A stretch of DNA of 64,000 bases from Hydrogenophaga sp. PBL-H3 (GTDB lineage: Bacteria; Pseudomonadota; Gammaproteobacteria; Burkholderiales; Burkholderiaceae_C). This document shows, piece after piece, positions 37,969-46,552 of this stretch. Below the pieces are notes generated by a model, which saw nothing but the letters and a program-made list of their open reading frames with translations, had not been told where the DNA came from and made no database searches. The DNA lies in contig NZ_CP044972.1 of the NCBI RefSeq assembly GCF_010104355.1, positions 2,480,001 to 2,544,000 of the forward strand, in the 5' to 3' direction. Each line of letters starts with the position of its first letter. Positions within the stretch are counted from its first letter, which is position 1. A program made the position numbers and the translations under genes.

Positions 37969-39699
37969 GTGAACCAGCCCACACCCGCTATCGTCACCCA
38001 GTCAGCCGTGCGCCGGCTGCCCCGGATCGCTCTGGTCCTGTTTTGCGTGGCCTATGTTCTGCCGGGTTTTCTGGGGCGTGAGCCCTGGAAGAACGCCGAC
38101 GTATCGGCCTTTGGCGTGATGCTGGAGATGGCTGTTGGTCACAGCGGCTGGTGGAGCCCACGGGTACTGGGTGTAGCGGTCGAGGAAGCCGGCCCGCTGC
38201 CCTACTGGCTCGGAGCGGTGTTCATCAAGCTGCTGCCTTTTCTCTCACCCGAGTTCGCCGTGCGTGTGCCCTTCGCGCTGCTGCTGGCTCTCACCTTGGT
38301 CTGCACCTGGTACACCGTGTACCACCTCGCTCGCCAGCCCGCCGCGCAGCCAGTGCAGTTTGCTTTCGGTGGTGAAGCCAAACCGACCGACTACGCACGG
38401 GCCCTGGCCGACGCCGGGCTGCTGGCGCTCATGGCCTGCCTGGGCCTGGCCCAGCTGTCGCACGAAACCACCCCGGATCTGGCGCGACTCGCACTGGTTT
38501 CGCTCATGCTTCTGATGGCTTCGCGCATGGCGCACACAGGCCAACGGCAACCATGGCGAAGTGTGGCTCTGTGGGGCGTGGCCGTGGCGTCACTGGTGTT
38601 CAGCGGGGCGCCATGGATCGCAGTCACGCTCGGCGGTGGTCTGCTGCTGATCCTGTGGCTCTCACGCCGCAACCAGGAGGCACCCGACACCGCGTGGCTC
38701 ACCAGCGAAGCGCCTTCACAGCGCGACCCGTTGGCCTGGTCAGCCGTGTTGCTGGCGCTGATCGTGGCGGCATCCGCACTTACCGGACAAGTCCCTGTAC
38801 CCGGCCTGCAAACCGCACTGAATCTGGTGGAATGGCAGAGTTGGGGTCAGCTGCTTGTGTGGTTCACCTGGCCGGCTTGGCCGCTGGTGTTGTGGACGCT
38901 GTGGCGTTGGCGCCATCAGCTCCTGCGACCCCATGTGGCGCTGCCCATGTGGGCTGCTTTGGTGAGCATTGCGGACAGTGCACAGTCTCCCGAACGTGAT
39001 CGAGCGCTGCTGCTGGCCTTGCCCGCGCTCGCAGCGCTGGCGGCCTTTGCGCTGCCCACGCTGCGCCGCAGCGTCTCTGCCCTGGTTGACTGGTTCACGT
39101 TGATTTTCTTCTCGGGCTGTGCCTTGGTCATCTGGGTGATCTGGTTTGCCATGCAAACCGGCGTGCCCGCCAAGCCGGCGGCCAACGTGGCCAAACTGGC
39201 TCCTGGTTTCGTGCCCGAGTTCTCCTGGTGGCTGTTTCTGGCAGCGGCTGTGGCCACCGGCGCCTGGCTCTGGCTGGTGTCATGGCGCGTGGGAAAACAT
39301 CGGCAAGCGTTGTGGAAGAGCCTCGTGCTGCCTGCAGCGGGCAGCACCCTGTGCTGGCTGTTGCTCATGACGCTGTGGCTGCCGCTGTTGGACTTCGGCC
39401 GCAGCTATGGCCCGATTTCACGGCGCATTGCCACCCTGGTGCCGGCTGAGGGTTGTGTGCTGGCTGACGGCTTGACACAGGCGCAGATTGCCGCCCTGCA
39501 GTACCACGGATCGCTCAAGCTGGTGCGCACCACCGACCGTGGCGCAGGCGCCGATTGCCAGAGCCTGGTCGTGGCGCCGCCCAACCAGGCCACGCTCCAT
39601 CAACGCGTCGAATTGACCCACTGGGCTTTCAAGTCCACCGTCAGCCGACTCACCGACACCAAAGAAAGTTTGCTGATCTACCAGCGCGTGGGCAACTGA
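37969..39699 (+). CDS. ArnT-like GT-C membrane glycosyltransferase
   Basis: This 576-residue integral membrane protein starts at a GTG at 37969, giving MNQPTPAIVTQ. About 10-12 hydrophobic segments are visible (for example IALVLFCVAYVLPGF, FALLLALTLVCTWY, WIAVTLGGGLLLILWL, WWLFLAAAVATGAWLWLV). The first periplasmic loop, GREPWKNADVSAFGVMLEMA, carries the acidic residue position and layout seen in ArnT/PMT-type transferases that use polyprenyl-phosphate sugars. Lipid A or another envelope polymer is the likely acceptor; the exact sugar is unknown. It follows the rpmE2 terminator and ends 12 bp from the convergent phoR gene. Confidence 0.7.
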   Translation: MNQPTPAIVTQSAVRRLPRIALVLFCVAYVLPGFLGREPWKNADVSAFGVMLEMAVGHSGWWSPRVLGVAVEEAGPLPYWLGAVFIKLLPFLSPEFAVRVPFALLLALTLVCTWYTVYHLARQPAAQPVQFAFGGEAKPTDYARALADAGLLALMACLGLAQLSHETTPDLARLALVSLMLLMASRMAHTGQRQPWRSVALWGVAVASLVFSGAPWIAVTLGGGLLLILWLSRRNQEAPDTAWLTSEAPSQRDPLAWSAVLLALIVAASALTGQVPVPGLQTALNLVEWQSWGQLLVWFTWPAWPLVLWTLWRWRHQLLRPHVALPMWAALVSIADSAQSPERDRALLLALPALAALAAFALPTLRRSVSALVDWFTLIFFSGCALVIWVIWFAMQTGVPAKPAANVAKLAPGFVPEFSWWLFLAAAVATGAWLWLVSWRVGKHRQALWKSLVLPAAGSTLCWLLLMTLWLPLLDFGRSYGPISRRIATLVPAEGCVLADGLTQAQIAALQYHGSLKLVRTTDRGAGADCQSLVVAPPNQATLHQRVELTHWAFKSTVSRLTDTKESLLIYQRVGN

Positions 39700-39711
39700 C
39701 GCTGGGCCCGT

Positions 39712-41031
39712 TCAGCCGGTGGCGCGCTCGCGCACCCGGTTGGGCGGCAAAGCAATCGCAAACCGGGAGCCTTCTCCCACGGTACTTTCGGCATCAATGT
39801 GTCCCCCATGGCGCTGCGCCACGTGTTTCACGATGGCCAGACCCAGACCGGTACCGCCGGTCTCGCGGGAGCGGCTGCGGTCCACGCGGTAAAAGCGCTC
39901 TGTCAGGCGTGGCAGATGCTCAGCGGCAATGCCGGGTCCCGTGTCCTTCACAAAGAATTCACCCCAACCGTCGGATCGCAACCGCCAGCCCGTCTGGATG
40001 AGGCCCCCTCCGGGTGTGTAGCGCACCGCGTTGCTGAGCAGGTTGGACATGGCACTGAGCAGTTCGGTCTTGGCGCCAGACACCCACATCGAAGGCCCGG
40101 GTATGGGTTCGATCTTGTGCAGTGTGGTGGAGATTGCCTGCGTCAGGCCTTGCGCCTCCTGCACAACATGCGTGAGCAGTTCTTCGCTGTCGATCCACTC
40201 GCCCGGACCAGGCGCGGGACTGCCTTCGAGACGCGACAGCGTGAGCAGGTCGCTCACCAGCGTCTGCATGCGGTGGGCCTGCTGACTCATGAGACCCAGA
40301 TAGCGCGTGCGATCGGCCTCTTCCAGCGGAATGCTCTGCATGGTTTCCACGAAACCGCTGAGCACAGTCAGTGGGGTTCGAATCTCGTGCGAGACGTTGG
40401 CCACGAAGTCCCGCCGCATGGTTTCGGCCAATTGCACCGCCGTCACATCGCGGGTCAGCATGAGCTTGCGCTTCTTGCCATATGGGTGAATCTGCAGCGA
40501 GATCTTGGAAGGCTGGGAGGGCCGCGGCCCGATCCCGTCGATCTGAATCTCCTGGTTGAAATCGCCGCCTGCCAGATACGCGGTGAACGCCGGGTTGCGC
40601 ACCATATTTCGCACGTACTGGCCCAGATCGCGCTGCGGGTCAAAGCCCAGATGGTTGGCGGCCGTGAGATTGGACCACTCGATCCGGCCAGCAGAATCCA
40701 GCAACACCACGCCGTTGGGCGAGGCCTGGATGGCGGCGAGAAAGTCCTCCAGACGGGCATCGCTGCTCTGCGCCTTTTTTTCAAGCTTCTTGATCAGCTT
40801 GCGCGCCCGATCCACCATTTCGCCCCAGGTGCCGGAAAGGTGGGGCTGACGGGCCACGTCGGCCTTGTTGAGCCAGCGCAAAAAGCTGCGGGCCCGCAAG
40901 CCATCGACAACCGTCCAGGCCAGGGCGCCGACCAGCGCGCCGGCAAACGTCCAGCCAGGTGAGTTTTGCGTCCACCCCAGCACTGCCCCCAGTGCAACCA
41001 GAAGCAGAAGCTCTATCGCGCGCCGGGTCAT
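39712..41031 (-). CDS. phoR: phosphate regulon sensor histidine kinase PhoR
   Basis: This is a 439-residue inner-membrane kinase. Two hydrophobic segments lie at about 6-20 and 27-43. A PAS domain follows at about 95-195 (FLAAIQASPNGVVLLDSAGRIEWSN). The dimerisation/phospho-acceptor helix has FVANVSHEIRTPLTVL with His215. The ATPase domain has N-box NLLSNAVRYTP, G1 VKDTGPGIA and G2 GGTGLGLAIVKH. It phosphorylates PhoB when phosphate is low, restrained by PstSCAB and PhoU. The start overlaps the phoB stop by ATGA. Confidence 0.95.
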   Translation of the reverse strand: MTRRAIELLLLVALGAVLGWTQNSPGWTFAGALVGALAWTVVDGLRARSFLRWLNKADVARQPHLSGTWGEMVDRARKLIKKLEKKAQSSDARLEDFLAAIQASPNGVVLLDSAGRIEWSNLTAANHLGFDPQRDLGQYVRNMVRNPAFTAYLAGGDFNQEIQIDGIGPRPSQPSKISLQIHPYGKKRKLMLTRDVTAVQLAETMRRDFVANVSHEIRTPLTVLSGFVETMQSIPLEEADRTRYLGLMSQQAHRMQTLVSDLLTLSRLEGSPAPGPGEWIDSEELLTHVVQEAQGLTQAISTTLHKIEPIPGPSMWVSGAKTELLSAMSNLLSNAVRYTPGGGLIQTGWRLRSDGWGEFFVKDTGPGIAAEHLPRLTERFYRVDRSRSRETGGTGLGLAIVKHVAQRHGGHIDAESTVGEGSRFAIALPPNRVRERATG

Positions 41032-41759
41032 GCTGCGGATATGGGGGTGCTTTGCGCCGGTCGTGCGGTGTTGTTCATCGAAGTGAGCCGGTAGCCAGCG
41101 CCACGAACCGTTTCGATCATGCTCGAGGCCTCACCCAGTGATTCCCTCAATCGTTTGACATGCACGTCCACGGTTCGTTCCTCGATGAAAACATGGTCTC
41201 CCCAGACCTTGTCGAGCAGCGTACCACGGGTGTGCACCCGCTCTGCGTGCTTCATGAGGTAGTGCAGCAGCTTGAACTCGGTTGGCCCGACCTTGAGTTC
41301 GGCACCACGGAACGTGATGCGGTAGGTCGCCGCGTCCAGGGACAGCTCTCCCACCTGCACCGAGTCGTTGACGATCTCGGGCGCACGCCGGCGCAGCACC
41401 GCGCGGATGCGCGCAAGCAGCTCCTGCGTGGAGAACGGTTTGGTGATGTAGTCGTCGGCACCCGCGTCCAGGCCCTGTACCTTGTCGCTCTCGTCGCTGC
41501 GCGCGGTGAGCATGAGGATGGGGATGGTCTTGGTGCGCTCGTTCTTGCGCCAGCCGCGGGCCAGCGAGGCGCCGCTTTCGCCGGGCAGCATCCAGTCGAG
41601 CAGGATCACATCGGGAAGCACGGCATCCACCTCGCGCTGCGCGGCCACACCGTCGAACACGACGGTGGGCGCGAAGCCGTTGTGCCGCAGGTTGACGGCG
41701 ATCAGCTCGGCGATTGAAGGTTCGTCCTCAACCACGAGGACTCTGGGCAACTTCCTCAT
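41028..41759 (-). CDS. phoB: phosphate regulon response regulator PhoB
   Basis: This is a 243-residue OmpR/PhoB-type regulator. The receiver domain has the acidic pocket VVEDE, phospho-acceptor Asp55 in VILLDWMLPG, the T in LMLTA and Lys107 in YITKPFS. The C-terminal winged helix (about 130-228) contains GPTEFKLLHYLMKH and RTVDVHVKRLRESL, the recognition helix that reads the Pho box. Box-like repeats upstream of pstS and ppk in this window are its expected targets. It overlaps phoU upstream and phoR downstream by 4 bases each. Confidence 0.96.
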   Translation of the reverse strand: MRKLPRVLVVEDEPSIAELIAVNLRHNGFAPTVVFDGVAAQREVDAVLPDVILLDWMLPGESGASLARGWRKNERTKTIPILMLTARSDESDKVQGLDAGADDYITKPFSTQELLARIRAVLRRRAPEIVNDSVQVGELSLDAATYRITFRGAELKVGPTEFKLLHYLMKHAERVHTRGTLLDKVWGDHVFIEERTVDVHVKRLRESLGEASSMIETVRGAGYRLTSMNNTARPAQSTPISAA

Positions 41760-42457
41760 CCGACCACCGATTCCACTTTCGACATCGGCGTGTGGCGCAC
41801 GTCTTCACCCTTCACGATGAAGATGATCTGCTCGGCGATGTTCTTGGCGTGGTCGCCCACGCGCTCGATCGACTTGGCCAGGAACAGCAAGTCCAGGCTG
41901 GGCGAGATCGTGCGGGGGTCTTCCATCATGTAAGTGATGAGCTTGCGCAGGAAGCCGTTGTATTCGTTGTCGATGGCGTTGTCGCCCTTGATGATGGCCA
42001 CCGCCATCGTGGTGTCGAGCCGTGCGAACGAATCGAGTGTCTTGCGCAACAGGGCGGAAGCCAGGTCGGCTGCCATGCGCAGCTCGGAGCTGGGCAGGTT
42101 GCGCGGTGAGCCGTTTTCGATGATGGACTTGACCATGCGGGCGATGCGGGCCACCTCGTCACCGGCCCGTTCGAGATTTTGCGTCGTGCGCGAAATCGCC
42201 ATCAGAAAGCGCAGGTCGCGCGCGGTGGGCTGGCGACGACCGATGGTGGAGATGATCTCGTGGTCGATCTGGATCTCCATCTGGTTGATGCGCGCTTCGT
42301 TCTCGATCACCTGATCGGCCGACTCCATGCTCATGTGCACCAGTGCGTAGACCGCCTGATGCAACTGGGATTCGACCAGGCCGCCCATTTCGAGGACCTG
42401 GGAAGAGATGGAGTTCAACTCGGCGTCGAACTGGCTGGATATGTGTTTGTCGCTCAT
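41756..42457 (-). CDS. phoU: phosphate signalling protein PhoU
   Basis: This 233-residue cytoplasmic protein consists of two three-helix bundles and links the Pst transporter to PhoR. The repeated metal-binding E/D-x3-D type segments are visible as QNLERAGDEVARIARM in the first half and KSIERVGDHAKNIAEQI in the second. Sequence and length match the family end to end. It lies 53 bp after pstB and its stop overlaps the phoB start (ATGA). That makes phoU-phoB-phoR a tightly coupled translation unit. Confidence 0.96.
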   Translation of the reverse strand: MSDKHISSQFDAELNSISSQVLEMGGLVESQLHQAVYALVHMSMESADQVIENEARINQMEIQIDHEIISTIGRRQPTARDLRFLMAISRTTQNLERAGDEVARIARMVKSIIENGSPRNLPSSELRMAADLASALLRKTLDSFARLDTTMAVAIIKGDNAIDNEYNGFLRKLITYMMEDPRTISPSLDLLFLAKSIERVGDHAKNIAEQIIFIVKGEDVRHTPMSKVESVVG

Positions 42458-42510
42458 GGAAAATCTCCCGTGATGGCTTGGAACTGTTCGACCTTCGGCC
42501 CGTTGGCGGG

Positions 42511-43299
42511 TCAGCCGAAGCGCCCGGTGATGTAGTCCTCGGTTTCGGTCTTGGCGGGCTTGAAGAAGATCTGCTCCGTGGAGCCGAACTCGACCAGTTC
42601 ACCCAGGTACATGTAGGCCGTGTAGTCGCTGCAGCGCGCGGCCTGTTGCATGTTGTGGGTGACGATGGCGATCGTGTAGTCCTGCTTGAGCTCATGCACC
42701 AGTTCTTCCACCTTGCCTGTGGAAATCGGATCGAGCGCCGAGGTGGGCTCGTCCAGCAGCAACACCGAGGGCTTCACCGCCACGCTGCGCGCAATGCACA
42801 GGCGCTGCTGCTGACCGCCGGAGAGCGAGAGACCGCTCTGGTTGAGCTTGTCCTTCACCTCGTTCCACAGTGCCGCCTTGGACAGCGCCCATTCCACGCG
42901 ATCGTCCATCTCGCTGCGGTCCAGGTTTTCGTAGAGCTTCACGCCAAAAGCGATGTTGTCGTAGATCGACATGGGAAAGGGCGTGGGCTTCTGGAACACC
43001 ATGCCGATGCGCGCGCGCAGCAGGTTGATGTCCTGCTTGTCGTCCAGGATGTTCTGGCCATAAAAGTTGATCTGGCCTTCGGCGCGTTGACCCGGGTACA
43101 GGCTGTACATGCGGTTGAGCGTGCGCAGCAGGGTCGACTTGCCACAGCCCGACGGGCCGATGAAGGCGGTGACCTTGCGCTCTTCAATGTTCATGTTGAC
43201 GTTCTTCAGGCCCTGAAACTTGCCGTAGAAGAAGTTGAGGTTACGCAGTTCGAGCGCGTTCTTGGCAGCGGCAGCGGGTTGGGCGGCGGTGTTCGGCAT
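42511..43299 (-). CDS. pstB: phosphate ABC transporter ATP-binding protein PstB
   Basis: This is a 262-residue ATPase of the high-affinity phosphate importer. Walker [11 protein letters not shown]-loop [15 protein letters not shown], signature [14 protein letters not shown], Walker [13 protein letters not shown] and the switch His in IVTHNMQQA are all present. The start is set at the ATG at 43299 ([10 protein letters not shown]); an in-frame extension of 17 codons overlaps the end of pstA and has no ribosome site. The gene follows pstA in the pstSCAB operon. Confidence 0.96.
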   Translation of the reverse strand: MPNTAAQPAAAAKNALELRNLNFFYGKFQGLKNVNMNIEERKVTAFIGPSGCGKSTLLRTLNRMYSLYPGQRAEGQINFYGQNILDDKQDINLLRARIGMVFQKPTPFPMSIYDNIAFGVKLYENLDRSEMDDRVEWALSKAALWNEVKDKLNQSGLSLSGGQQQRLCIARSVAVKPSVLLLDEPTSALDPISTGKVEELVHELKQDYTIAIVTHNMQQAARCSDYTAYMYLGELVEFGSTEQIFFKPAKTETEDYITGRFG

Positions 43300-43346
43300 G
43301 GTGATGTCCGTATTTCTTGATTCTGGGAAGTTGGGATACGCCGGGT

Positions 43347-44201
43347 TCAACCCAGCTTCTTCTCGCGCAGGAACACGCGGGCAACGATGTTGAGCAACAG
43401 CACCGACAAGGTGATCAGCAGCGCACCACCCCAGGCCAGGCGGATCCAGTTGTCGTAAGGGCTGAGCGCAAACTGGAAGATCACCACCGGCAGATTGGCC
43501 ATGGGCGCGCCCATGTCGGTGCTGAAGAACTGGTTGTTGAGCGCGGTGAACAGCAGAGGTGCGGTCTCCCCGCTGATGCGGGCCACCGCCAGCAGCAGGC
43601 CGGTCATGACACCGCTCTTGGCCGCGCGCAGCGTGACCAGCGTGGCCACCTTCCAGCGCGGCGCGCCCAGGGCGAATGCCGCTTCGCGCAGGCTGCCCGG
43701 TACCAGGCGAAGCATGTTCTCGGTGGTGCGCACGACCACCGGCACCGCGATCAGCGACAGCGCCAGGCTGCCGGCCCAGCCGGAGAAGTTGCCCACGGTG
43801 GCCACAGCGATGGCGTAGACGAACAGGCCGAGCACGATGGAGGGAGCCGACAGCATGATGTCGGTGACGAAGCGGGTGAGCTCGGCGGTCTTGCTCTCGT
43901 CGCCGTACTCGGCCAGGTACACCCCGGCAAACACGCCGATGGGGGTGGATACCAGCACCGAGAAGCCGACCATCATCAGGCTGCCGACGATGGCGTTGGC
44001 CAGGCCGCCGCCTTCGCTGCCCGGGGCCGGCGTGGACTGGGTGAACATGTTCCAGTCGAGCGCGGCCAGGCCGTTGGACAGCAGCACGCTCAGGATCCAG
44101 AGCAGCACCACCAGGCCGAGCACCATGGCTCCCATGGAGAGCGTCAGGCCAACGGTGTTGGCGCGCTGGCGGCGTTTGTAGAGTTGGTTGTTGAATTCCA
44201 T
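43347..44201 (-). CDS. pstA: phosphate ABC transporter permease PstA
   Basis: This 284-residue permease has six predicted membrane segments. The first is [22 protein letters not shown]. The EAA-type coupling loop ([31 protein letters not shown]) contacts PstB. It pairs with PstC to form the channel. There is one base between its ATG and the pstC stop, so translation is probably coupled. Confidence 0.95.
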   Translation of the reverse strand: MEFNNQLYKRRQRANTVGLTLSMGAMVLGLVVLLWILSVLLSNGLAALDWNMFTQSTPAPGSEGGGLANAIVGSLMMVGFSVLVSTPIGVFAGVYLAEYGDESKTAELTRFVTDIMLSAPSIVLGLFVYAIAVATVGNFSGWAGSLALSLIAVPVVVRTTENMLRLVPGSLREAAFALGAPRWKVATLVTLRAAKSGVMTGLLLAVARISGETAPLLFTALNNQFFSTDMGAPMANLPVVIFQFALSPYDNWIRLAWGGALLITLSVLLLNIVARVFLREKKLG

Positions 44202-44202
44202 G

Positions 44203-45201
44203 TCAGAAGCCTTTGGCCTTCTCGGCGCGCATCATCATGATCTTGGCCGCCGAGAGCACGATGAAGGTGATCACGAACAGCAGGAAGCCCAGCGCAAACA
44301 GCGTGGAGAGGTGGAAATCGGCGGCTTCACCGAATTCGTTGGCCAGCGTCGAGGCGATCGAGGTGCCCGGCGAGAACAACGAGGTCGGCATGCGGTTGGC
44401 ATTGCCGATCACGAAGGTGACCGCCATGGTCTCGCCCAACGCCCGACCGAGGCCGAGCATGATGCCGCCAATGACGCCCTTCTGCGTGTAGGGCAGCACC
44501 ACGCGGCGCACCACTTCCCAGGTCGTGCAGCCCAGTCCGTAAGCCGATTCGCGCAGGATGGGTGGCACGATCTCGAACACGTCGCGCATCACGGCCGCCA
44601 CGAACGGCAACACCATGAAGGCCAGCACGATGCCCGCGGCCAGGATGCCGAAGCCGTTGGTGCTGCCGCCGAACAGAAAGCCCACCAGCGGCATGCCGCC
44701 CAGCACGTTTTGCACCGGCACCTGAAAGTAGTCTGCGAACAGCGGCGCGAACACAAACAGACCGAACATGCCGTAGATGATGGACGGCACGGCCGCCAGC
44801 AACTCGACCGCCGTGCCCAGCGGGCGGCGCAGCCACACGGGGCAGGTTTCGGTGAGAAAGAGCGCGATGCCGAAGGCCAGCGGCACAGCGATCAGCATGG
44901 CGATGGTGGCGCTGGCGATGGTGCCAACGATGGCGATCGCGGCACCGAATTCTTCGTTGATGATGTCCCACTCCACCCGCCAGATGAAGTTCAGTCCGAA
45001 CTTCTGGAACGTGGGCCAGGCATTGATGAACAGCGAGACGATGATGCCCAGCAGGGCGACCAGCACCAGCAGCGAAAAACTCTGTGTAATGCGGTGAAAC
45101 AGGACGTCCTGGAAGCGTTGCCGCTTGGCAATCGACGCCATGTTGGGATTGTCCAGCTCAATGGACACGGGTTGCGAACTCATGGTGGTTCCCAGGCTCA
45201 T
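44203..45201 (-). CDS. pstC: phosphate ABC transporter permease PstC
   Basis: This is a 332-residue permease if started at the ATG at 45201, which has GGAG 5 nt upstream. An ATG six codons later (45183) is also possible. A hydrophobic segment ([19 protein letters not shown]) follows the N-terminal cytoplasmic stretch, with about six segments in total. The EAA-type loop ([31 protein letters not shown]) for PstB contact and the PstC-type [16 protein letters not shown] are present. It follows pstS after a stem-loop. Confidence 0.94.
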   Translation of the reverse strand: MSLGTTMSSQPVSIELDNPNMASIAKRQRFQDVLFHRITQSFSLLVLVALLGIIVSLFINAWPTFQKFGLNFIWRVEWDIINEEFGAAIAIVGTIASATIAMLIAVPLAFGIALFLTETCPVWLRRPLGTAVELLAAVPSIIYGMFGLFVFAPLFADYFQVPVQNVLGGMPLVGFLFGGSTNGFGILAAGIVLAFMVLPFVAAVMRDVFEIVPPILRESAYGLGCTTWEVVRRVVLPYTQKGVIGGIMLGLGRALGETMAVTFVIGNANRMPTSLFSPGTSIASTLANEFGEAADFHLSTLFALGFLLFVITFIVLSAAKIMMMRAEKAKGF

Positions 45202-45240
45202 GTTGACTCCGATCCGGTGGTGACCGGCCCCACAAGTCAA

Positions 45241-45274
45241 CATCCGCCGGCCCGACTGAACCGACCGGCGGATG
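45241..45274 (-). other. stem-loop between pstS and pstC
   Basis: CATCCGCCGG (45241-45250) pairs perfectly over 10 bp with CCGGCGGATG (45265-45274) around a 14-nt loop, in the short gap after pstS. No T run follows on the minus strand. It is therefore more likely an mRNA-stabilising or partial-attenuation hairpin than a full terminator. Such a hairpin would let the binding protein be made in excess of the permease, as in many ABC operons. Confidence 0.6.
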
Positions 45275-45295
45275 CAACTTGGGGAGCAGCCTAAC

Positions 45296-46327
45296 TTACT
45301 TGGCGATCTGCGTCCAAACCTTGGCGCGGATCTGCGCGGTCAGCGCGTCGGGCAGCGGCACGTAGTCCAGTTCGGTGGCCATGGCTTTGCCACTTTTGAA
45401 AGCCCAGTCGAAGAACTTCAGCACTTCGGCGGACTGCGCCTTGTCGGCCGGGTCCTTGTACATCAGGATGAACGAGGCGGTGCTGATGGGCCAGCTCTCG
45501 GCACCTTTGGCGTTCACCATCGACACGCCCATGCCGGGCACGCTGAACCAGTCGGCACCGGCGGCGGCCGAGGCGAAGGTCTTGTCGTCCGGGCTCACGT
45601 ACTTGCCGTCGGCGTTCTGCAGCTGCAGGAAGTTCATGTTGTTCTTCTTCACGTAGGCGTACTCGACGTAACCCACGGCGCCCTTGACGCGGTTCACGTT
45701 GGCAGCCACGCCCTCGTTGCCCTTGCCACCGACCGAAGAGGCCGCTGGCCACTTCACGGCAGCACCCTTGCCCACGCTGTCGGCCCAGGGCTTGCTGACG
45801 GCGCTGAGGTAGTCGGTGAAGTTGAAAGTGGTGCCCGAACCGTCAGCGCGGTGGATCACGGTCACGTTCTGGTCGGGCAGCGTCTTGCCGGGGTTCAGGG
45901 CTGCCAGCTTGGGGTCATTCCACTTGGTGATGGTGCCCAGGTACAGCTCGGCCAGCACGGGGCCGGTCACGCGCAACTCGCCCGGCTTGAAGCCTTCGAG
46001 GTTGATCACGGGCACGGTACCGCCGATGATGGCTGGGAACTGCACCATGCCGTCCTTGTCGAGGTCGGCACCGGGCACCGGCGCGTCGGAGGCGCCGAAG
46101 GCCACGGTCTTGGCGCGGATCTGGCGAATGCCACCGGACGACCCGATCGACTGGTAATTCAGACCGGTACCGGTTTCCTTCTTGTAGGCCTCGGCCCACT
46201 TCGCGTAGATCGGGAAGGGAAAGGTGGCGCCGGCACCCGTGATGTCGGCAGCGATGGCGGAGCTCATGCCGGCGGTTGCCATGGCGGCAGCGGCGACGGC
46301 CTGAAGGAAGATGCGTTTGTTGATCAT
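45296..46327 (-). CDS. pstS: phosphate-binding periplasmic protein PstS
   Basis: This 343-residue precursor starts at the ATG at 46327 with AAGGAG 8 nt upstream. Residues 1-26 are a signal peptide ([20 protein letters not shown] then SSAIAA), with cleavage predicted before [12 protein letters not shown], the usual mature PstS start. Phosphate-contact segments [18 protein letters not shown] and [11 protein letters not shown] are present. It is the first gene of pstSCAB-phoUBR and has a clear Pho box and -10 upstream. Longer in-frame N-terminal extensions would cross the promoter and are rejected. Confidence 0.97.
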   Translation of the reverse strand: MINKRIFLQAVAAAAMATAGMSSAIAADITGAGATFPFPIYAKWAEAYKKETGTGLNYQSIGSSGGIRQIRAKTVAFGASDAPVPGADLDKDGMVQFPAIIGGTVPVINLEGFKPGELRVTGPVLAELYLGTITKWNDPKLAALNPGKTLPDQNVTVIHRADGSGTTFNFTDYLSAVSKPWADSVGKGAAVKWPAASSVGGKGNEGVAANVNRVKGAVGYVEYAYVKKNNMNFLQLQNADGKYVSPDDKTFASAAAGADWFSVPGMGVSMVNAKGAESWPISTASFILMYKDPADKAQSAEVLKFFDWAFKSGKAMATELDYVPLPDALTAQIRAKVWTQIAK

Positions 46328-46365
46328 GTCGAGACTCCTTGCGGTTGAAAATACGAACACAGGCG

Positions 46366-46400
46366 ACTTTAGGCAGGCAATGTGACATCTACATGACATC
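46366..46400 (-). promoter_or_regulatory. Pho box and -10 element of pstS
   Basis: On the minus strand GATGTCA occurs twice (46394-46400 and 46383-46389), 11 bp apart. This is the PhoB half-site arrangement. TAAAGT (46366-46371) follows after 11 nt, matching the geometry of PhoB-activated promoters in which the box replaces the -35. The predicted leader is about 30 nt. Confidence 0.85.
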
Positions 46401-46423
46401 TCACGAATGTCACAAAGCCTGCC
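46372..46423. repeat. large interrupted palindrome in the pstS-ppx divergent region
   Basis: The 17-nt arm 46372-46388 (GGCAGGCAATGTGACAT) is complementary to 46407-46423 at 15 of 17 positions, separated by 18 nt. The left arm overlaps one Pho half-site. It could be a symmetric regulator site for both divergent genes, or a cruciform-forming element. Confidence 0.6.
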
Positions 46424-46552
46424 GTGACGCACTCACAAACCCATGGCCATGGCCCGGGCATGCGTCACAATCCGGGCTCGCCCCAACCTCCCCCCTCCCC
46501 CGCTCTCCCGGAGCCGTCCCTGAGCCGTTCTGGCTCGCCGCTCCCCCTTCGC

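Noticed and set aside
46407-46424. A plus-strand Pho box driving ppx
   Set aside because: ATGTCAC at 46407 has no partner half-site at 11 bp on either side.
46424-46552. Upstream in-frame start for ppx (43 extra Pro/Ser-rich residues)
   Set aside because: The canonical Ppx start is at 46553 and the extension looks like non-coding sequence.
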